A stretch of 29,752 bases of DNA, from assembly GCA_002773755.1 (NCBI GenBank), contig PFAG01000003.1, forward strand, positions 1-29,752, in the 5' to 3' direction. Made by a program: the position numbers and the translations under genes. Position 1 is the first letter of the stretch. Each line of letters begins with the position of its first letter. The notes under the pieces are model-generated. The model worked only from the letters and a program-made list of their open reading frames with translations, had not been told where the DNA came from and did no database searches. Shown in pieces: positions 6,465 through 14,148 of this stretch. The DNA is from Candidatus Colwellbacteria bacterium CG10_big_fil_rev_8_21_14_0_10_41_28. Lineage in GTDB: Bacteria > Patescibacteriota > Minisyncoccia > UBA6257 > Colwellbacteraceae.

Positions 6465-7682
6465 ATGCAGATAAAAAGAAACAAATTCTATATCGGAGAT
6501 ATAAAAATAGAAGACATCATACAAAAGTATGGTTCTCCTCTATATATATACGACCAAAAGGTTATCGAAGAGAAGTTCAACAACCTAAAAGACAAAATTG
6601 AATATCCTTTCCTTAAAATCCACTATGCAGTAAAGGCCAACTCAAACACACACTTATTGAAGCTCCTCCGCAGTCTTGGGAGTAATGTGGAGGTAGTAAG
6701 TGAGGGTCTCGCCAGGCTATCCCTTAAAGCGGGATTTAAACCAAGCCAGATTATATACACCTGTAATGGAGCCGAGAAAGAAGAGTTGGACTTCATTATG
6801 GGAAAAAAGATCCAACCCAATCTGGATTCCGTAAATCAAGTTGAGTATTGGGGAAAGAAAAATCCTGGAAGTAAGATCGGCATAAGACTAAATCTCAATA
6901 TGGGTTCTGGCCACCACGAGCATACGACAACCGGCGGGAGTGAAAGTAAATTCGGTATCCACATCTCTGAGATCAAAAACATCAAAAGAATCGTTAAAAA
7001 ATATAACCTCATAATAAATGGTCTCCAGCAGCACATAGGGTCAGGTATTCCCGACCCAAAAACATTTGAGAAAGCAGCCCATGCTCTTCTAAAGATCTCA
7101 TATCAGTTTGAAGATCTTGAGTACATAGACCTCGGAGGTGGCTTAGACATACCATATAGACCAAAAGATAAAGAGGTGGATATCAAGGGTCTTAGTAATG
7201 TAATTGATGATCTAATGTCCTCCCTCTCTAAAATGCGCGGCAAAGATCTTAATCTAATTATTGAACCAGGAAGATACCTAGTAGCTCAATCGGGGGTTCT
7301 CATTGCAAAAGTAACTGACATCAAAACGCACTCAGGCAACACCTTTGTTTCCATTAATACAGGGATGAATCATCTTATAAGATCAGCTATGTATTCCTCA
7401 TATCATGAACTGGTGAATATTAGTAAACCAAAAGATAGAAGTAGGAAGGTCAATCTCGTAGGAAATGTATGTGAGTCATCAGATGTATTCGCAAAGAATA
7501 GGAGTATTAGAAATCCTCAGGTGGATGACCTCGTGGCTATACTAGATGCTGGAGCATACGGATACTCTATGAGTTCCCTATATAACGGCAGACCTAAACC
7601 AGCAGAGATACTTGTCTCAAAAGACAAGGTTAAGCTGATAAGAGAGAGAACTCCTCTGGATGATATCCTAGAGAGCTTCTAA
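6465..7682 (+). CDS. lysA: diaminopimelate decarboxylase-like PLP enzyme
   Basis: A 405-aa fold-III PLP decarboxylase. The family removes CO2 from meso-diaminopimelate to give lysine. The PLP lysine is Lys57 in HYAVKAN. Next come HIGSGI, the phosphate-binding GGGLDIPY loop, EPGRYLVA, the CESSDVFAKNR motif that carries the active-site Cys from the partner subunit, and DAGAYGYSMSS near the end. All point to DAP rather than ornithine or arginine. No other lysine or peptidoglycan precursor gene is nearby, so it may act on imported or recycled diaminopimelate. Length is usual for the family. No Shine-Dalgarno site is evident. Confidence 0.92.
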   Translation: MQIKRNKFYIGDIKIEDIIQKYGSPLYIYDQKVIEEKFNNLKDKIEYPFLKIHYAVKANSNTHLLKLLRSLGSNVEVVSEGLARLSLKAGFKPSQIIYTCNGAEKEELDFIMGKKIQPNLDSVNQVEYWGKKNPGSKIGIRLNLNMGSGHHEHTTTGGSESKFGIHISEIKNIKRIVKKYNLIINGLQQHIGSGIPDPKTFEKAAHALLKISYQFEDLEYIDLGGGLDIPYRPKDKEVDIKGLSNVIDDLMSSLSKMRGKDLNLIIEPGRYLVAQSGVLIAKVTDIKTHSGNTFVSINTGMNHLIRSAMYSSYHELVNISKPKDRSRKVNLVGNVCESSDVFAKNRSIRNPQVDDLVAILDAGAYGYSMSSLYNGRPKPAEILVSKDKVKLIRERTPLDDILESF

Positions 7683-7717
7683 CCTATTTCCAAGTGTCTT
7701 ATCTAATTAAGCAACCC

Positions 7718-8257
7718 TTATATCTCCCTATCATATCTGCCCATAAGCTGAGCCTCTTCTATGATGTGTCCATCCATAGCCGCTAGAAGATCGTCCCTAG
7801 ACACATTTTCCGGGTCCAAATCCAACTCAATATCAAGTGCATATAGGGTAAAAAAATACCTATGCTCTCTATCTGGCGGACAAGGGCTTCCATAGCTCCT
7901 GTTCCCTGCAGTATTTGTGCCTGTAATCCCAGGGGCATCTTCTCCCTCTTCTGCGCCAATAGTATCAGGGCTCATCCCCCAGACTAACCAGTGATCCCAA
8001 ACTCCATCTTCCCGCAGGTTAGTGGGAACATCTGGATCATGCATTATCAAAGCTAATGACATCGCACCCTCTGGAACATTTGTGAATTTAAGAGGTGGAC
8101 TGATATTCTCGCCATCACAAGTATATTTCGTAGGGATAGATCCCCCATCCTCAAATACAGAACTTTCAATATTCATATTTCTATTTTGGCTAATAATCCA
8201 AGCTGGAATAGCCACAAGAAGTGTAACCGCTATAGCTATTATCAAATATGACCCCAT
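7718..8257 (-). CDS. PEBP family (YbhB/YbcL, Raf-kinase-inhibitor-like) protein, membrane-anchored
   Basis: A 179-aa phosphatidylethanolamine-binding-protein fold. Residues 3-22 form a signal anchor, so the domain is probably outside the cell. Typical family motifs are ESSVFEDGGSIPTKYTCDG, NISPPLKFTNVPEGA, MHDPDVP with DHWLVW, the GSPCPPDREHRYFFTLYALD segment and the closing MGRY. Bacterial members have no settled role; ligand binding at the DPD/H pocket is inferred from the fold. The gene converges on the lysA-like gene, with 35 bases between stops. Confidence 0.93.
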   Translation of the reverse strand: MGSYLIIAIAVTLLVAIPAWIISQNRNMNIESSVFEDGGSIPTKYTCDGENISPPLKFTNVPEGAMSLALIMHDPDVPTNLREDGVWDHWLVWGMSPDTIGAEEGEDAPGITGTNTAGNRSYGSPCPPDREHRYFFTLYALDIELDLDPENVSRDDLLAAMDGHIIEEAQLMGRYDREI

Positions 8258-8275
8258 TTATATATCTTAACACCC

Positions 8276-8319
8276 AATAGAAAATGAGGCCGTCCAGACA
8301 AACCAGAACAACCTCATTT
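8276..8319 (-). terminator. terminator overlapping the end of the 103-aa orphan
   Basis: On the minus strand an 8-bp stem AAATGAGG/CCTCATTT encloses a 22-base loop and is followed by TCTATT. The first arm contains the TGA stop of the gene. The long loop is shared by the terminators at 10691 and 11955. Confidence 0.65.
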
Positions 8320-8625
8320 CTTTTCGGTAGGTGGGTCGACCCTCATAAGCAAGCTGGCGTCAAAAGTTCTCCTTTCAGCATTCCCGCCATACTTCTGAAG
8401 TCGAGTCATCATTATCCCCACTATGGGCATCCCCTCATACGTGAAGGCTTGAATAACCTCCCAGGGTCCCTTCTCATAGTGAGAATCCTCGTACTCTATC
8501 GGGTCTTCTGAATGTCCCCTGTCGAAAACAAAATGCTTGTGCCGTATGAACGGACTATTCGGATCACCTGGCCAATATCTCCAGTTAACCCAATCCCCCA
8601 CCTGGATATTATAAGGATCGGTCAT
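8314..8625 (-). CDS. hypothetical orphan protein, 103 aa
   Basis: I do not recognise this protein. It is soluble and aromatic-rich, opening with YNIQVGDWVNWRYWPGD, which looks like the start of a small beta-barrel or SH3-like fold; that is only an impression. There are no Cys residues or membrane segments. A strong Shine-Dalgarno AGAGGAG lies five bases before the ATG and fixes the start. The gene ends in TGA inside its own terminator hairpin. It belongs to the short GC-richer orphans with strong ribosome sites seen in this window. Confidence 0.75.
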   Translation of the reverse strand: MTDPYNIQVGDWVNWRYWPGDPNSPFIRHKHFVFDRGHSEDPIEYEDSHYEKGPWEVIQAFTYEGMPIVGIMMTRLQKYGGNAERRTFDASLLMRVDPPTEKK

Positions 8626-8658
8626 GGATTCTCCTCTTCCACTTAACCTAAGTTAATC

Positions 8659-9216
8659 CTATATTAAAGCCTTTCTCAAGCTATCCCTAAACTCATCCAA
8701 TAAATCTAGATATCTATTTACATCATCTGGCTCGTAGGCAACGTGCTCCTGATAGTCTATAGAAGATATGTGGATAGAGTTTCTCATCCTTCTTAACCCA
8801 TTTAGCTTCCTCTTCATTCCATAGCCTATAAGGCCATTGGTATATGCTAAATCTATTAGGCTTTGAAAATTCTTATCCTGGTTCAAGCCCAAACTGACAT
8901 TCTTATATCCCTCTCCAATAATTGAAGAAAGAGCCCCCTCTACAACACCGGCTATAACGATCATCATCGTCTTACAATGCAAGGATTCCACAGTTAGATA
9001 TATCTGATACTCGTTATATAAATTAACTAGAAACTCTAGATACTGCATCTGATATGCAATATTCTCCCTAGCAGACTTCTTCTTTATAAAGCTCCACTCA
9101 TCCTTATATTCGTTAGCAGACTTAGGATGACTACTCTTATCAAAAAGCTCCTTCTTATCAAGGTTATCCAACTTTCTCTCCTTAGGATTATGAATCTGTT
9201 TTTTAAGTCTATCCAT
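8659..9216 (-). CDS. hypothetical protein with HEPN-like C-terminus, 185 aa
   Basis: A mostly helical protein. Residues 1-45 are charged and look disordered. Residues 50-140 form several amphipathic helices. The segment LRRMRNSIHI near residue 145 holds an R-x(n)-H arrangement like the RNxxxH region of HEPN-type domains (DUF4145-like families), followed by a long helix (NRYLDLLDEFRDSLRKAL). HEPN domains are often RNases in toxin or defence systems, or scaffolds. Activity here is inference. It follows a 310-aa protein of unknown function on the same strand, with a 20-bp perfect palindrome between them. Confidence 0.7.
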   Translation of the reverse strand: MDRLKKQIHNPKERKLDNLDKKELFDKSSHPKSANEYKDEWSFIKKKSARENIAYQMQYLEFLVNLYNEYQIYLTVESLHCKTMMIVIAGVVEGALSSIIGEGYKNVSLGLNQDKNFQSLIDLAYTNGLIGYGMKRKLNGLRRMRNSIHISSIDYQEHVAYEPDDVNRYLDLLDEFRDSLRKALI

Positions 9217-9247
9217 TAGCTCAATCCTACACGGAGAATATTTATTT

Positions 9248-9267
9248 TTCTATATTCGAATATAGAA
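9248..9267. repeat. 20-bp perfect palindrome
   Basis: TTCTATATTCGAATATAGAA is identical to its reverse complement. It sits 32 bases before the start of the HEPN-like gene and 15 bases after the stop of the upstream gene. It could be an operator or a hairpin; neither flank gives a clean terminator T run on the minus strand. Confidence 0.6.
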
Positions 9268-9281
9268 TCAAAAAAACTACA

Positions 9282-10214
9282 CTATGTCCTCTCGGGGAAA
9301 TGCTTCTCTAATAGTTCAAGTAACCAGAAATTTTTAATCTCGTAATCCTCCCCTACTTTCAGAGAGACATATTCTAATATTCTTTCGATTTCTTCTTTTG
9401 CCACTCTAAATTCGTCCTCTTCTCTGCTCCCATCCATTTCCACATACATTCGGTATTCAATCTCTCTTAACTGGTATGTTAAACACGCTTTTATCTGACC
9501 GAAGTATTCATCCTTAAATGGATGCTCTTCTAGCTCCTGCTCGCTGATTATGTCTCCTGCTCTGGCATTGGCATCCAAAAGAGCAATCTCCTCAACCATC
9601 CTTGATGGAATAGAGATAATTACACCTGGCATTCTAGTGTGTGATGCCCCATCAGGAGTTCTCCTAATAACGTCTGCTGAATCAGCTGCAGCCAGAGATC
9701 TAAAAAACCTAACCTTAGTGGACAAACCATGGCCACTCTTCACCCCGTTTGAAAGACCCCTCACTTTGTCCTCAAGCTCTTTGTAGTTTTCCTCTATCTC
9801 TATTTGGGTTTCTCGCCTTTTCGAATCTAGATTATGGTTATCCGGATGTCTAGTTGTAACATCAATTCCAAGCTCAAATACATGATCTCTGCCCCTATCA
9901 TCTTTTATAACAATCTCTTGAATAACATCCACGTGATTTATTCGATCATCGTACTCAGCCGCAACACTAACAAAAGATTTACAATCTCCAAGCCAACCTC
10001 TCGAGTTCGGCACATCATCGATTATGGCTTCTCCAAGTTTAGCCAATAAACTAGTATCTTTTTCTCCCTGCTGTCTCCTAGCTTCTTCGAGTTCTCTCTC
10101 TTCTTGTGGACTCAAGTCAGCTTCTATTCTATCCATCTCAACAATTTCCAAAAGAAAATGCTTACCCACATCATCAAACTCCTCAAATTTTCTTCTGCTG
10201 GTTTCTTTCAACAT
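9282..10214 (-). CDS. hypothetical protein, 310 aa
   Basis: I do not recognise this protein. The N-terminal 70 residues are charged helix (MDRIEADLSPQEERELEEAR). A central region near residues 90-160 has a strand pattern with acidic residues (HVDVIQEIVI, then HVFELGIDVTTRHPD) that could be read as a degenerate nuclease-like core, though the expected Lys is absent. The C-terminal third is helical and very acidic. A TTG at 10280 would lengthen it by 22 residues, but the ATG at 10214 is preferred: TATATT lies six bases before it and the extension is hydrophobic and unlike the rest. The downstream gene is the HEPN-like protein. Confidence 0.7.
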   Translation of the reverse strand: MLKETSRRKFEEFDDVGKHFLLEIVEMDRIEADLSPQEERELEEARRQQGEKDTSLLAKLGEAIIDDVPNSRGWLGDCKSFVSVAAEYDDRINHVDVIQEIVIKDDRGRDHVFELGIDVTTRHPDNHNLDSKRRETQIEIEENYKELEDKVRGLSNGVKSGHGLSTKVRFFRSLAAADSADVIRRTPDGASHTRMPGVIISIPSRMVEEIALLDANARAGDIISEQELEEHPFKDEYFGQIKACLTYQLREIEYRMYVEMDGSREEDEFRVAKEEIERILEYVSLKVGEDYEIKNFWLLELLEKHFPERT

Positions 10215-10294
10215 ATCTAAAATATAACTGATATATTGACAAACCACCACTTTTATGGGGATAATAGTATGTTTTCCCAAAAAAAAGGAGAATC

Positions 10295-10669
10295 ATGTTC
10301 ATTTACAGGCGAGCTCGCCTGGTGAGGTTCCGGGGGGAGGGGTTTCTGGTAGAGATGCTGGAACCCGAAACCCATGAAGATGTGGATGCCTGCTTCTTCG
10401 TCCCGGACAAGGAGTTCTTCCTTGGACCAAAAATCTTTGGCGACAAGATCCTTCCAATGGAAGTCCCGCCAAGATACAGGAAGGAGGTTGGCAACGATCT
10501 CGTTGTCGTCTTCTCTTCAAAGGAGAATTCTGAGCGTATAGTCGGTTGGTCGACAATCGACCGACTCGAAGGCGCCAAGCGAATGCTCGGGGCATCTCCT
10601 GAGGAAAGGCTTGCCTTCATTGGGAGAAGAATTCCCGAAGAAAGGGGGCAAAAGCTCCCCTTCTCGTAA
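10295..10669 (+). CDS. hypothetical GC-rich orphan protein, 124 aa
   Basis: I do not recognise this protein. It is soluble and beta-rich at the start (RARLVRFRGEGFLVEML) and ends in an Arg/Glu-rich helix (SPEERLAFIGRRIPEER). A strong Shine-Dalgarno AAAGGAG lies six bases before the ATG. It is among the most GC-rich stretches of the window and is flanked by AT-rich DNA on both sides. It has its own strong terminator and is the only plus-strand gene between 7.7 and 21.7 kb, which fits a separately acquired gene. Confidence 0.75.
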   Translation: MFIYRRARLVRFRGEGFLVEMLEPETHEDVDACFFVPDKEFFLGPKIFGDKILPMEVPPRYRKEVGNDLVVVFSSKENSERIVGWSTIDRLEGAKRMLGASPEERLAFIGRRIPEERGQKLPFS

Positions 10670-10690
10670 TCACGACCCGCTAACAGAAAG

Positions 10691-10741
10691 GCAAACGGCC
10701 CCCTGTTATAAGACGGGTCGTTTGCTGTTTATATCTTTTTT
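10691..10741 (+). terminator. terminator of the 124-aa orphan
   Basis: GCAAACG with CCC pairs with GGG and CGTTTGC (one bulged base on each side), followed by TGTTTATATCTTTTTT. It begins 21 bases after the stop codon. Confidence 0.85.
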
Positions 10742-10778
10742 GACACGAATCGCTTACTTCAATTTCCTTCATGAGGGC

Positions 10779-11027
10779 CTAAGAATTAATATTTATAAAA
10801 ATTCCATATAAAAGAACGCTGAGAACAACGATCCCCAACCCTCTCCTAAACCAGTTAGCGCCTCTTGCGACCTCCTCATATGCCCAGACTATCCCTCCAA
10901 AATAAAATATCGTTTCGAGAATATCTCCATATATTCCATCGACCAATCTTTTCCCCAACCACCCAACAGACATAACCACTAACTGCCAATTGGGTTTTTG
11001 AACAATTACAAACCTTTCTTTAGACAT
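10779..11027 (-). CDS. small membrane protein, 82 aa
   Basis: I do not recognise a function. It has an amphipathic N-terminus, a hydrophobic segment around residues 37-50 (ETIFYFGGIVWAYE) and a clear C-terminal helix around 64-80 (GLGIVVLSVLLYGIF), with basic residues between them. Small proteins of this kind are frequent in CPR genomes. The start ATG has no Shine-Dalgarno site. It converges on the 124-aa orphan, whose terminator lies between the two genes. Confidence 0.7.
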   Translation of the reverse strand: MSKERFVIVQKPNWQLVVMSVGWLGKRLVDGIYGDILETIFYFGGIVWAYEEVARGANWFRRGLGIVVLSVLLYGIFININS

Positions 11028-11151
11028 TTGTTTCAGCTAATTTTTGAAAATAGATCATAGTCATAAGTGATAACCCTATTATAATAAGAGATATTTTAAA
11101 ATCTGGTATAAGCGAGAGAACCAGCTAGAAATCTAAAGGCGCTAGTAAAAT

Positions 11152-11168
11152 AGAGCTCATTAAGCTCT
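11152..11168. repeat. short inverted repeat AGAGCT/AGCTCT
   Basis: A 6-bp perfect stem with a five-base loop, flanked by T-rich ends on both strands. It is about 20 bases from the rhodanese terminator and may be a backup terminator. Confidence 0.4.
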
Positions 11169-11185
11169 TTATTCTGGAAATATAC

Positions 11186-11210
11186 AAAAAAAACGAATCC
11201 TCTGTATTCG
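11186..11210 (-). terminator. terminator of the rhodanese gene
   Basis: On the minus strand the stem CGAAT/ATTCG with a seven-base loop is followed directly by eight T. It starts 23 bases past the rhodanese stop codon. Confidence 0.75.
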
Positions 11211-11232
11211 CGTGAGTCGAGAGATAGTGCAT

Positions 11233-11598
11233 CTAGTAAATAAGCTGCCCCTGTTTTTCAAAAGGATATCCAGCATCCTCCCAATCTGCTATTCCTCCCT
11301 CAAAGTCATAAACCTCTTCATACCCATCTTTAATTAACTTCTCGGAAGCTTTAGTAGAAGCGTGACAATCAAAACTTGCACAATAAACTACAACCTGTTT
11401 TTTCTTGTCCAAAACAAGCTCCTCAACGTCATTAAGGAATGTTGATTTCCCCAAATCAACATTTTTTGCCTTGGGCAGATGTCTTCCTTCATAAGAGTCT
11501 TCGCCCAAAACATCAATGAGAACAAAATCGTTATTCTCATTAATCCATCTCATCAACCTATCCCTCTCTATCTTCTGTACCTCGAGTTTTTTACTCAT
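11233..11598 (-). CDS. rhodanese-like sulfurtransferase domain protein
   Basis: A single-domain rhodanese of 121 aa, cytosolic, probably moving sulfur as a persulfide. Residues 26-40 give the FVLIDVLGEDSYEGRHLPKA signature. The active-site loop after VVVYC carries Cys73 (CASFDC, second Cys at 78), and the closing EGGIADWEDAGYP matches the family. The loop has the six-residue size usual for sulfur-specific members. A promoter-like pair (TTGATC, 16 bases, TAGAAT) ends only seven bases before the ATG. It has its own terminator. Confidence 0.93.
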   Translation of the reverse strand: MSKKLEVQKIERDRLMRWINENNDFVLIDVLGEDSYEGRHLPKAKNVDLGKSTFLNDVEELVLDKKKQVVVYCASFDCHASTKASEKLIKDGYEEVYDFEGGIADWEDAGYPFEKQGQLIY

Positions 11599-11605
11599 AA
11601 TAATA

Positions 11606-11633
11606 ATTCTACTTACTAAGTAGCCTAGATCAA
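11606..11633 (-). promoter_or_regulatory. possible promoter of the rhodanese gene
   Basis: TTGATC and TAGAAT are 16 bases apart; the -10 box ends seven bases before the ATG, predicting a leaderless or nearly leaderless mRNA. AT-rich DNA makes chance matches possible. Confidence 0.45.
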
Positions 11634-11651
11634 CACTAATAACCTATTGGT

Positions 11652-11897
11652 TTATTTCACAAAACGGTTATAAAGCATAGCGAGAAGATATGCTCCAATA
11701 AAACCGTCTATAAAGCCGTATATAGCACCCGCTATACTTCCTCCAAGAGTTAAGCTGTAGCCAGGATAAATATCTGCCATTATCTGGAGTAGCTGGGAAG
11801 AGTATCCCCAGAAGTGAGCCATAATTGTGAGAACAAACATCATGGCTCCCCATAATATTCCAGAGGCTAAACCAAAAGCTTTAGGATCTAATTTCAT
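11652..11897 (-). CDS. small two-helix membrane protein, CPR 'holin-like' type
   Basis: An 81-aa protein with two hydrophobic segments, residues 8-30 and 50-78. The second has Gly/Ala spacing (GGSIAGAIYGFIDGFIGAYL) that would favour helix packing. Proteins of this look in CPR genomes are often labelled bacteriophage holin, but no endolysin or phage gene is nearby, so a lytic role is not supported here. It lies upstream of the rhodanese gene on the same strand, 53 bases away. Confidence 0.75.
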   Translation of the reverse strand: MKLDPKAFGLASGILWGAMMFVLTIMAHFWGYSSQLLQIMADIYPGYSLTLGGSIAGAIYGFIDGFIGAYLLAMLYNRFVK

Positions 11898-11954
11898 AAT
11901 TAATAATAAATCTACGACCTTTCAATCATTTTAACATTTTTATAAAGCAAGAAA

Positions 11955-11997
11955 GCTCCACCCGTATGGACAAAACCTCTTGCCCTATTGGTGGAGC
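11955..11997 (-). terminator. long-looped terminator of the 155-aa orphan
   Basis: An 8-bp perfect stem GCTCCACC/GGTGGAGC closes a 27-base loop and is followed on the minus strand by TTTCTTGCTTT. It begins 10 bases after the stop of the orphan gene. Confidence 0.75.
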
Positions 11998-12007
11998 CTT
12001 AATCGAC

Positions 12008-12475
12008 TCATTGCGAAAAAAGTCCAGGAGCCTCTAGGAAAGATACGAACTGATCCCTCATTCGACTGGTCAGCCCATATAGAACCTCATCGATCTTTGC
12101 GCCGAACTCATCCCAGTCCATATTGAGAGGCCTGGCATAGAATGCCACAGACCTCTCCAGTGCATACTGTTCTTCCCCCTGAAAGGTGATCCTCTCACCA
12201 ATTGGGAAAGCAACAACAACACTGAAATGATCTTCGATGACGTAGCAGAGACCACATCGCCATCTGTACGGCCTTTTGCTCTCAACATCGAATGTCATGA
12301 TGGGAAAACTCGCCGTGAAAAAAGGATCAGCAGCCTTGGCCATAGCCCTCAAATCCACCTCTAGATTTCCGCTGATCTCTAGTAGCTTTGCGTAACCAAT
12401 GCTGATATATGTGGCATCATTGAAAAAAGGTCCCACATATCCTTCCAACCTGGAATCAACCATTTCTCCACTCAC
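12008..12475 (-). CDS. hypothetical GC-rich orphan protein, 155 aa
   Basis: I do not recognise this protein. It looks like a single mixed alpha/beta domain (YISIGYAKLLEI, then RWRCGLCYVIEDHFSVVVAFP) with two Cys three apart (CGLC) and a C-terminal helix. There is no signal peptide. The start is GTG at 12475, fixed by GAGGAG six bases upstream. Its composition is richer in GC than the ftsX gene just before it on the same strand. It ends in its own strong terminator. Confidence 0.75.
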   Translation of the reverse strand: MSGEMVDSRLEGYVGPFFNDATYISIGYAKLLEISGNLEVDLRAMAKAADPFFTASFPIMTFDVESKRPYRWRCGLCYVIEDHFSVVVAFPIGERITFQGEEQYALERSVAFYARPLNMDWDEFGAKIDEVLYGLTSRMRDQFVSFLEAPGLFSQ

Positions 12476-12536
12476 GAAAAACTCCTCAATGTGCTAGTTA
12501 AAGGAGGATATTCGTAAATAGTAGATAAGGCAAGCT

Positions 12537-13445
12537 CTATACGTCTAGATACCTGCTGATAGCAATAGCACTTGAGAGAACCCCGATTGCACCACCAGCA
12601 AAAACCTGAGCTAGATACAACCAACCAAAGCTGGTCCAGAAATAGGCAACCAAATCCATGCCAGGGACAAACAGAGTCACTGTAGGCGCAATAAGATGAA
12701 TAACCGGTATTGTAACCAACATAACAAGAGTAGCGCTTAAGAAACCATAGATTATTCCAAGAGCGATAAATGGCCCTCTTATAAAATAGTTAGGAGCGCC
12801 CACAAGCCTCATAATTGATATCTCATCACGGTTTGAGTAGATACCGAGTAAAACAGTGTTGAAGGCCACTAAAACGGCCACAATGGCCAGAAATAGGCCA
12901 AGGATAAGGCCTGCAGCCTCACTCGCTCGCACGATAGCTGTTAGTCTGTCTATAACCTGCTTATTGTTCTCATTATAACTAACCGCACTCACCTTCTCTT
13001 CTGGAACAACGTTCCCTAAATAGGTTGCTATAACCGGAATCTGTTCAGTTTCAAAAGTTTTAATCTTCAAAGATGCTGAGAGTGGATTCTCGTCTAACTC
13101 ATCTAGGGCTTTAACAAAATCTTCTCCCTCATACCTCTGTCTAAACTCAACCTCAGCCTGATCTCTTGATATATATGTCACCAATTCAACCACATCTAGC
13201 CCCTCGAGATCTTCTTTAATAGAAAGGACTTCATCCTCAGAAACGTTTCTTTCAAAAAATACTGCTATATCAATCTTCTCTCTAATAGATTCGAGTGCAG
13301 CTTCTCCAATTGCCCCAAAGACGATTATGCTCTGGAAAACCATCAGAACCAGCAAAATAACAACCAGCGTTGCAGCTGAGAGAAGCCTCTGTCTCCAAAA
13401 GTGTTGGAAAGCGTACTTAATTAATCTGTATATTCCAGTGAACAT
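12537..13445 (-). CDS. ftsX: cell division protein FtsX
   Basis: The membrane half of the FtsEX complex, which controls peptidoglycan hydrolases at the septum. At 302 aa it has the standard layout: a first helix at about residues 20-45, an extracellular domain to about residue 170 (AVFFERNVSEDEV, and LSASLKIK), then three helices near 175-200, 225-250 and 270-298. The motif MRLVGAPNYFIRGPF before helix 3 is characteristic. It starts one base after ftsE ends and is the last recognised gene of the long operon. Confidence 0.95.
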   Translation of the reverse strand: MFTGIYRLIKYAFQHFWRQRLLSAATLVVILLVLMVFQSIIVFGAIGEAALESIREKIDIAVFFERNVSEDEVLSIKEDLEGLDVVELVTYISRDQAEVEFRQRYEGEDFVKALDELDENPLSASLKIKTFETEQIPVIATYLGNVVPEEKVSAVSYNENNKQVIDRLTAIVRASEAAGLILGLFLAIVAVLVAFNTVLLGIYSNRDEISIMRLVGAPNYFIRGPFIALGIIYGFLSATLVMLVTIPVIHLIAPTVTLFVPGMDLVAYFWTSFGWLYLAQVFAGGAIGVLSSAIAISRYLDV

Positions 13446-13446
13446 C

Positions 13447-14139
13447 TTAGGCTATTGTATATTTACCTTTGGCCACATCTCTTATAATCCTACCATTATC
13501 AAGTTGGATAACCCTCCTTCCTAATTTATCTACAACATCCTTGTTGTGGGTTGTTAGAATAACAGTCGTACCAAGTTCATTGATCTGCTGGAGAACCTTA
13601 ATAACATCGGCTGTGTTAAGTGGATCTAGATTACCCGTTGGTTCATCAGCGACAATCAGCTCTGGATGGTTGACCATAGCTCTAGCCATAGCAACTCTTT
13701 GAGCCTCTCCTCCTGATAGCTCGTGAGGGAAGTTGTATGCTTTATCGCTTAACCCAACAAGGTCGAGAGCTTCTCTAACCATGTCGTCGATCTCTCTTTC
13801 TGGAACTCCCGCAACCTCCAGTGCGAAAGCAACATTTTCATAAGCATTCTTAGTTGGGAGCAATCGATAGTTTTGAAAAATAGTTCCCATCTGACGACGC
13901 ACCTTAGGGAGCTCTTTGGAAGATAGACTGCTAATCTCATACTCACCAAAAACAACTCTCCCCGTAGAAGGCTTCTCCTCTCCCATTAAAAGTCTAATTA
14001 AGGTAGTCTTTCCAGCTCCAGACTTACCCACAATAGAAACGAACTCTTTAGGTTCGATTTTAAAGTCTATATCAGCAAGGGCGGTATATTCTCCATTGCC
14101 ATACTCCTTAGTTACATTCTCAAAGCTTATCAGTGCCAT
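13447..14139 (-). CDS. ftsE: cell division ATP-binding protein FtsE
   Basis: The cytosolic ABC ATPase of FtsEX. Walker A GKSGAGKT is at residues 38-45, the signature is LSGGEAQRVAMARA, Walker B is LIVADEPTGNLD and the switch His is in LTTHN. Length (230 aa) is typical. It follows prfB after nine bases and precedes ftsX by one base, so translation of the pair is probably coupled. Confidence 0.97.
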   Translation of the reverse strand: MALISFENVTKEYGNGEYTALADIDFKIEPKEFVSIVGKSGAGKTTLIRLLMGEEKPSTGRVVFGEYEISSLSSKELPKVRRQMGTIFQNYRLLPTKNAYENVAFALEVAGVPEREIDDMVREALDLVGLSDKAYNFPHELSGGEAQRVAMARAMVNHPELIVADEPTGNLDPLNTADVIKVLQQINELGTTVILTTHNKDVVDKLGRRVIQLDNGRIIRDVAKGKYTIA

Positions 14140-14148
14140 TTGGTTTTG

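Noticed and set aside
10299..10620. Two minus-strand ORFs opposite the 124-aa orphan
   Set aside because: The plus-strand gene has a strong SD and a terminator, while the antisense frames have neither.
11652..11897. Phage lysis module suggested by the holin-like protein
   Set aside because: No endolysin, integrase or structural phage gene lies nearby, and such small proteins are common in CPR chromosomes.
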